Positions 62,116 through 64,000 of a stretch of 64,000 nucleotides of DNA are shown here, piece after piece. Location: NCBI RefSeq assembly GCF_019399895.1, contig NC_091874.1:4776501-4840500 (forward strand), in the 5' to 3' direction. A program made the position numbers and the translations under genes. The notes under the pieces were generated by a model. The model was given only the letters and a program-made list of their open reading frames with translations. It ran no database searches and had not been told where the DNA came from. The stretch comes from Cardiocondyla obscurior (lineage: Eukaryota > Arthropoda > Insecta > Hymenoptera > Formicidae). Every line of letters starts with the position of its first letter. Position 1 is the stretch's first letter.

Positions 62116-64000
62116 CTCGATTCATTCTCGCGCCTGTCCGGACAGCGACCGCCTCGCTAATTAGATGCGTCAAGGAGGACATTGTTCCCGATGGGAGGAA
62201 AATGTTTTAATTTTTGTTTCTAATACTTTATGTTTGATTCCTATTGATTTACATCCGCAAATAACGGACACTAATTTTTATTTATTTTTTAATTATTATC
62301 AGAATCACGATGCAGCACGAGAGTTTAGACTAAGCGAAGTACGTAAGTCTTTGTCTATATCTTGCGGACGGTTGGTGATTCCGAGCTAATGGCAACGGCT
62401 GCGAGAAGATGGCCCCGCAAGAGATCGATAGCCACGGCCCCGATGCGCTCCCGAACTTTTCCCGTCGGGGATATTTAAGAATCCTTCTTCGGCTCATGAA
62501 GTCTCTCACTTGCAGACCGTCCCCGCAAAATAACGATGGCGCCCGATTAATTTCCTTTAGCCGCTCAATATCTTCCGAAACGACGCCGAGCGACGGGCTC
62601 CATTTGATCCCATTAGCCGAGCCGTTTGTTCCGAAAATAAGGTAAGTTAAATGTTGTTTTATAATTCCGCGAGTGAAAATAATCGGAATTGACCGGCTTT
62701 TTCATCATCGGCAAAAAGCAGAAACTTACAAAGCTGCCAGATGGGCTTTTTAATTTTTACGGGAAGATTACCGCGTAAATTTCAACTTTAATCTCGCGAT
62801 ATCTATGCCGATTATCCACATTTAGATATCTGAAGTAACGTGCTCCCAACGTCGTTAAAAACAAAACTTCCATAACGGCTTCAAACTTGCCCCGTAAGTC
62901 CGAAGTTCTTTCGTTGAACGGTATCGCGGGATCGAAATCTGCGGTGGCCACGCGACAATCGCGCCGATGAATATTTATGCGCGTCCACTTATGTGGCTTT
63001 GCAAAAGCCGGCAATCCGTAGGCGATATATATGCGGTGAATTTTTCAAGAGACGTCGCGTCCCTCGCGCTGTGAATCCCGAGCGACATGCAACCGTCCGT
63101 ATTCACGAAAGCGTAAATGGAACGCGGATGACACGGGCGCGAAGCGAAAAGAAATTAGAGACGCGTTTGAATGAAAAGCGTTGAAGGGGAAAAAAGGGAT
63201 GCGTTTGATCAAACCGCTAACTCCAATAAGAGCCGACGTAATTTTCTTTGTGTAAAAAATAAAGATAAAATAACCGAGAAATCCTCATGCTCGTTTCGCG
63301 CGCACGATTATCGAAAGCTATCGGCTTTACTCGCTGATAACTTTTAATTATTTGTACTGCGAGCAGTATTTCTCGAAGCGCTTACGAAGTGCTTCACAAC
63401 TGTTGCACGTGTATTTGGAAAACTGTATATGTTATTTTATTTTTTATTTACTTCAACGACGCGCGGGCGGTAACGTTTACGTTTGCGAATAAAGTGGCAA
63501 GTCACTTGGCACGCGGCTGCTCCTTAAAGCATTTCGTATTTTCTATTACTCCTTTTTCCGATTTGTAAATGTGTATTTGCTGTTTTGTGTCCTAATTAAA
63601 TTGAGTTTCGCGCTGCGCCGTCGAACTTAATTAGAATCGCTGAACCACATACGTTTGACTTTGCTCTAACAAAATAACCACGTGCAAATATATACGTGGT
63701 GTATAGCTAACCGTTGATGTTTCCGGTCTCTCGCATACTAAAGAACCAACTTGTTAACTATGCGCGAAACTTTGATTAGAAGCAAGCGTGACTACTTGAA
63801 GCAGCATAAACAAATCTGGCGTTACGAAGACGATCAAGAATATTCAGCGAAAAAAAAAACAAAAAAAGAATTAACTCTAAAATTACAATAAAGAATCTAT
63901 TGTCAAATTTAATTTTTAAATGGACCGCTGGATTATTCTTTGAAACCTTTTTTTTTAATCTGACGAGTTATAATGTTCTTTTAATTAAAACAAAAAAAAG
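62116..64000. other. Downstream DNA, no gene recognised
   Basis: Possibly intergenic. A 78-codon + strand frame (62409-62645) runs to AAATAAG|GTAAGT, a consensus-like donor at its stop, but it shows no recognisable domain. Short A and T runs lie near 63849-63865 and 63949-63956, and the window ends in an A-rich stretch. Confidence 0.4.

Noticed and set aside
1..64000. CRISPR arrays, operons, insertion sequences, intact transposases or reverse transcriptases
   Set aside because: The genome is plainly eukaryotic. No regularly spaced repeats, no long ORFs and no catalytic motifs of these enzymes are visible.

Overview
This is eukaryotic, intron-dominated genomic DNA. It looks like an insect and most likely a hymenopteran such as an ant. 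That guess rests on roughly 40% GC, no CpG depletion, many long poly-A/poly-T runs and microsatellites, very long introns, and the best match of its one recognisable gene to an insect-specific neuronal receptor family. No bacterial, viral or CRISPR features are visible, and no intact transposon ORF was found.

The one confidently identified gene is the 3' part of a Defective proboscis extension response (Dpr) gene on the + strand, closest in my memory to Drosophila Dpr1. Three coding exons fit together in phase. Exon 24672-24891 encodes most of the second Ig domain. Exon 29708-29805 finishes that domain. Exon 59703-59806 encodes the conserved GEHPAAMQH stretch, a hydrophobic tail that looks like a GPI-attachment signal, and the stop codon. 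Together they encode about 140 residues. The signal peptide and first Ig domain must be encoded upstream of base 1. The intron between the first two visible exons begins with GC rather than GT (GC-AG intron). The last intron is about 29.9 kb.

Layout: 1-24671 is the 3' part of a long intron holding three diverged copies of a roughly 100-bp repeat (2.2-3.3 kb), microsatellites, a cryptic exon-like segment (15.5 kb) and a stem-loop cluster (18.6-18.8 kb). 24672-29805 holds the Ig2 exons and the GC-AG intron, which has its own hairpin cluster at 26.36-26.46 kb. 29806-59702 is the giant last intron. Inside it, at about 39.0-41.5 kb on the opposite strand, is a cluster of exon-like segments with good splice sites. 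A two-exon block appears duplicated there, next to a degenerate tandem array of GC-rich candidate first exons. This candidate nested antisense transcription unit is the most interesting part of the window. 59807 to about 62115 holds the 3' UTR candidates, including a poly(A) signal flanked by two Pumilio-type TGTANATA sites. From there to 64000 nothing genic is recognised.

Dpr proteins are cell-surface receptors that bind DIP-family Ig proteins to specify neuronal connections. The rest of the window can therefore be read as the regulatory and nested content of one large neuronal gene. All other open reading frames are short, unsupported by homology I can recognise, and often overlap on both strands in CpG-rich DNA.
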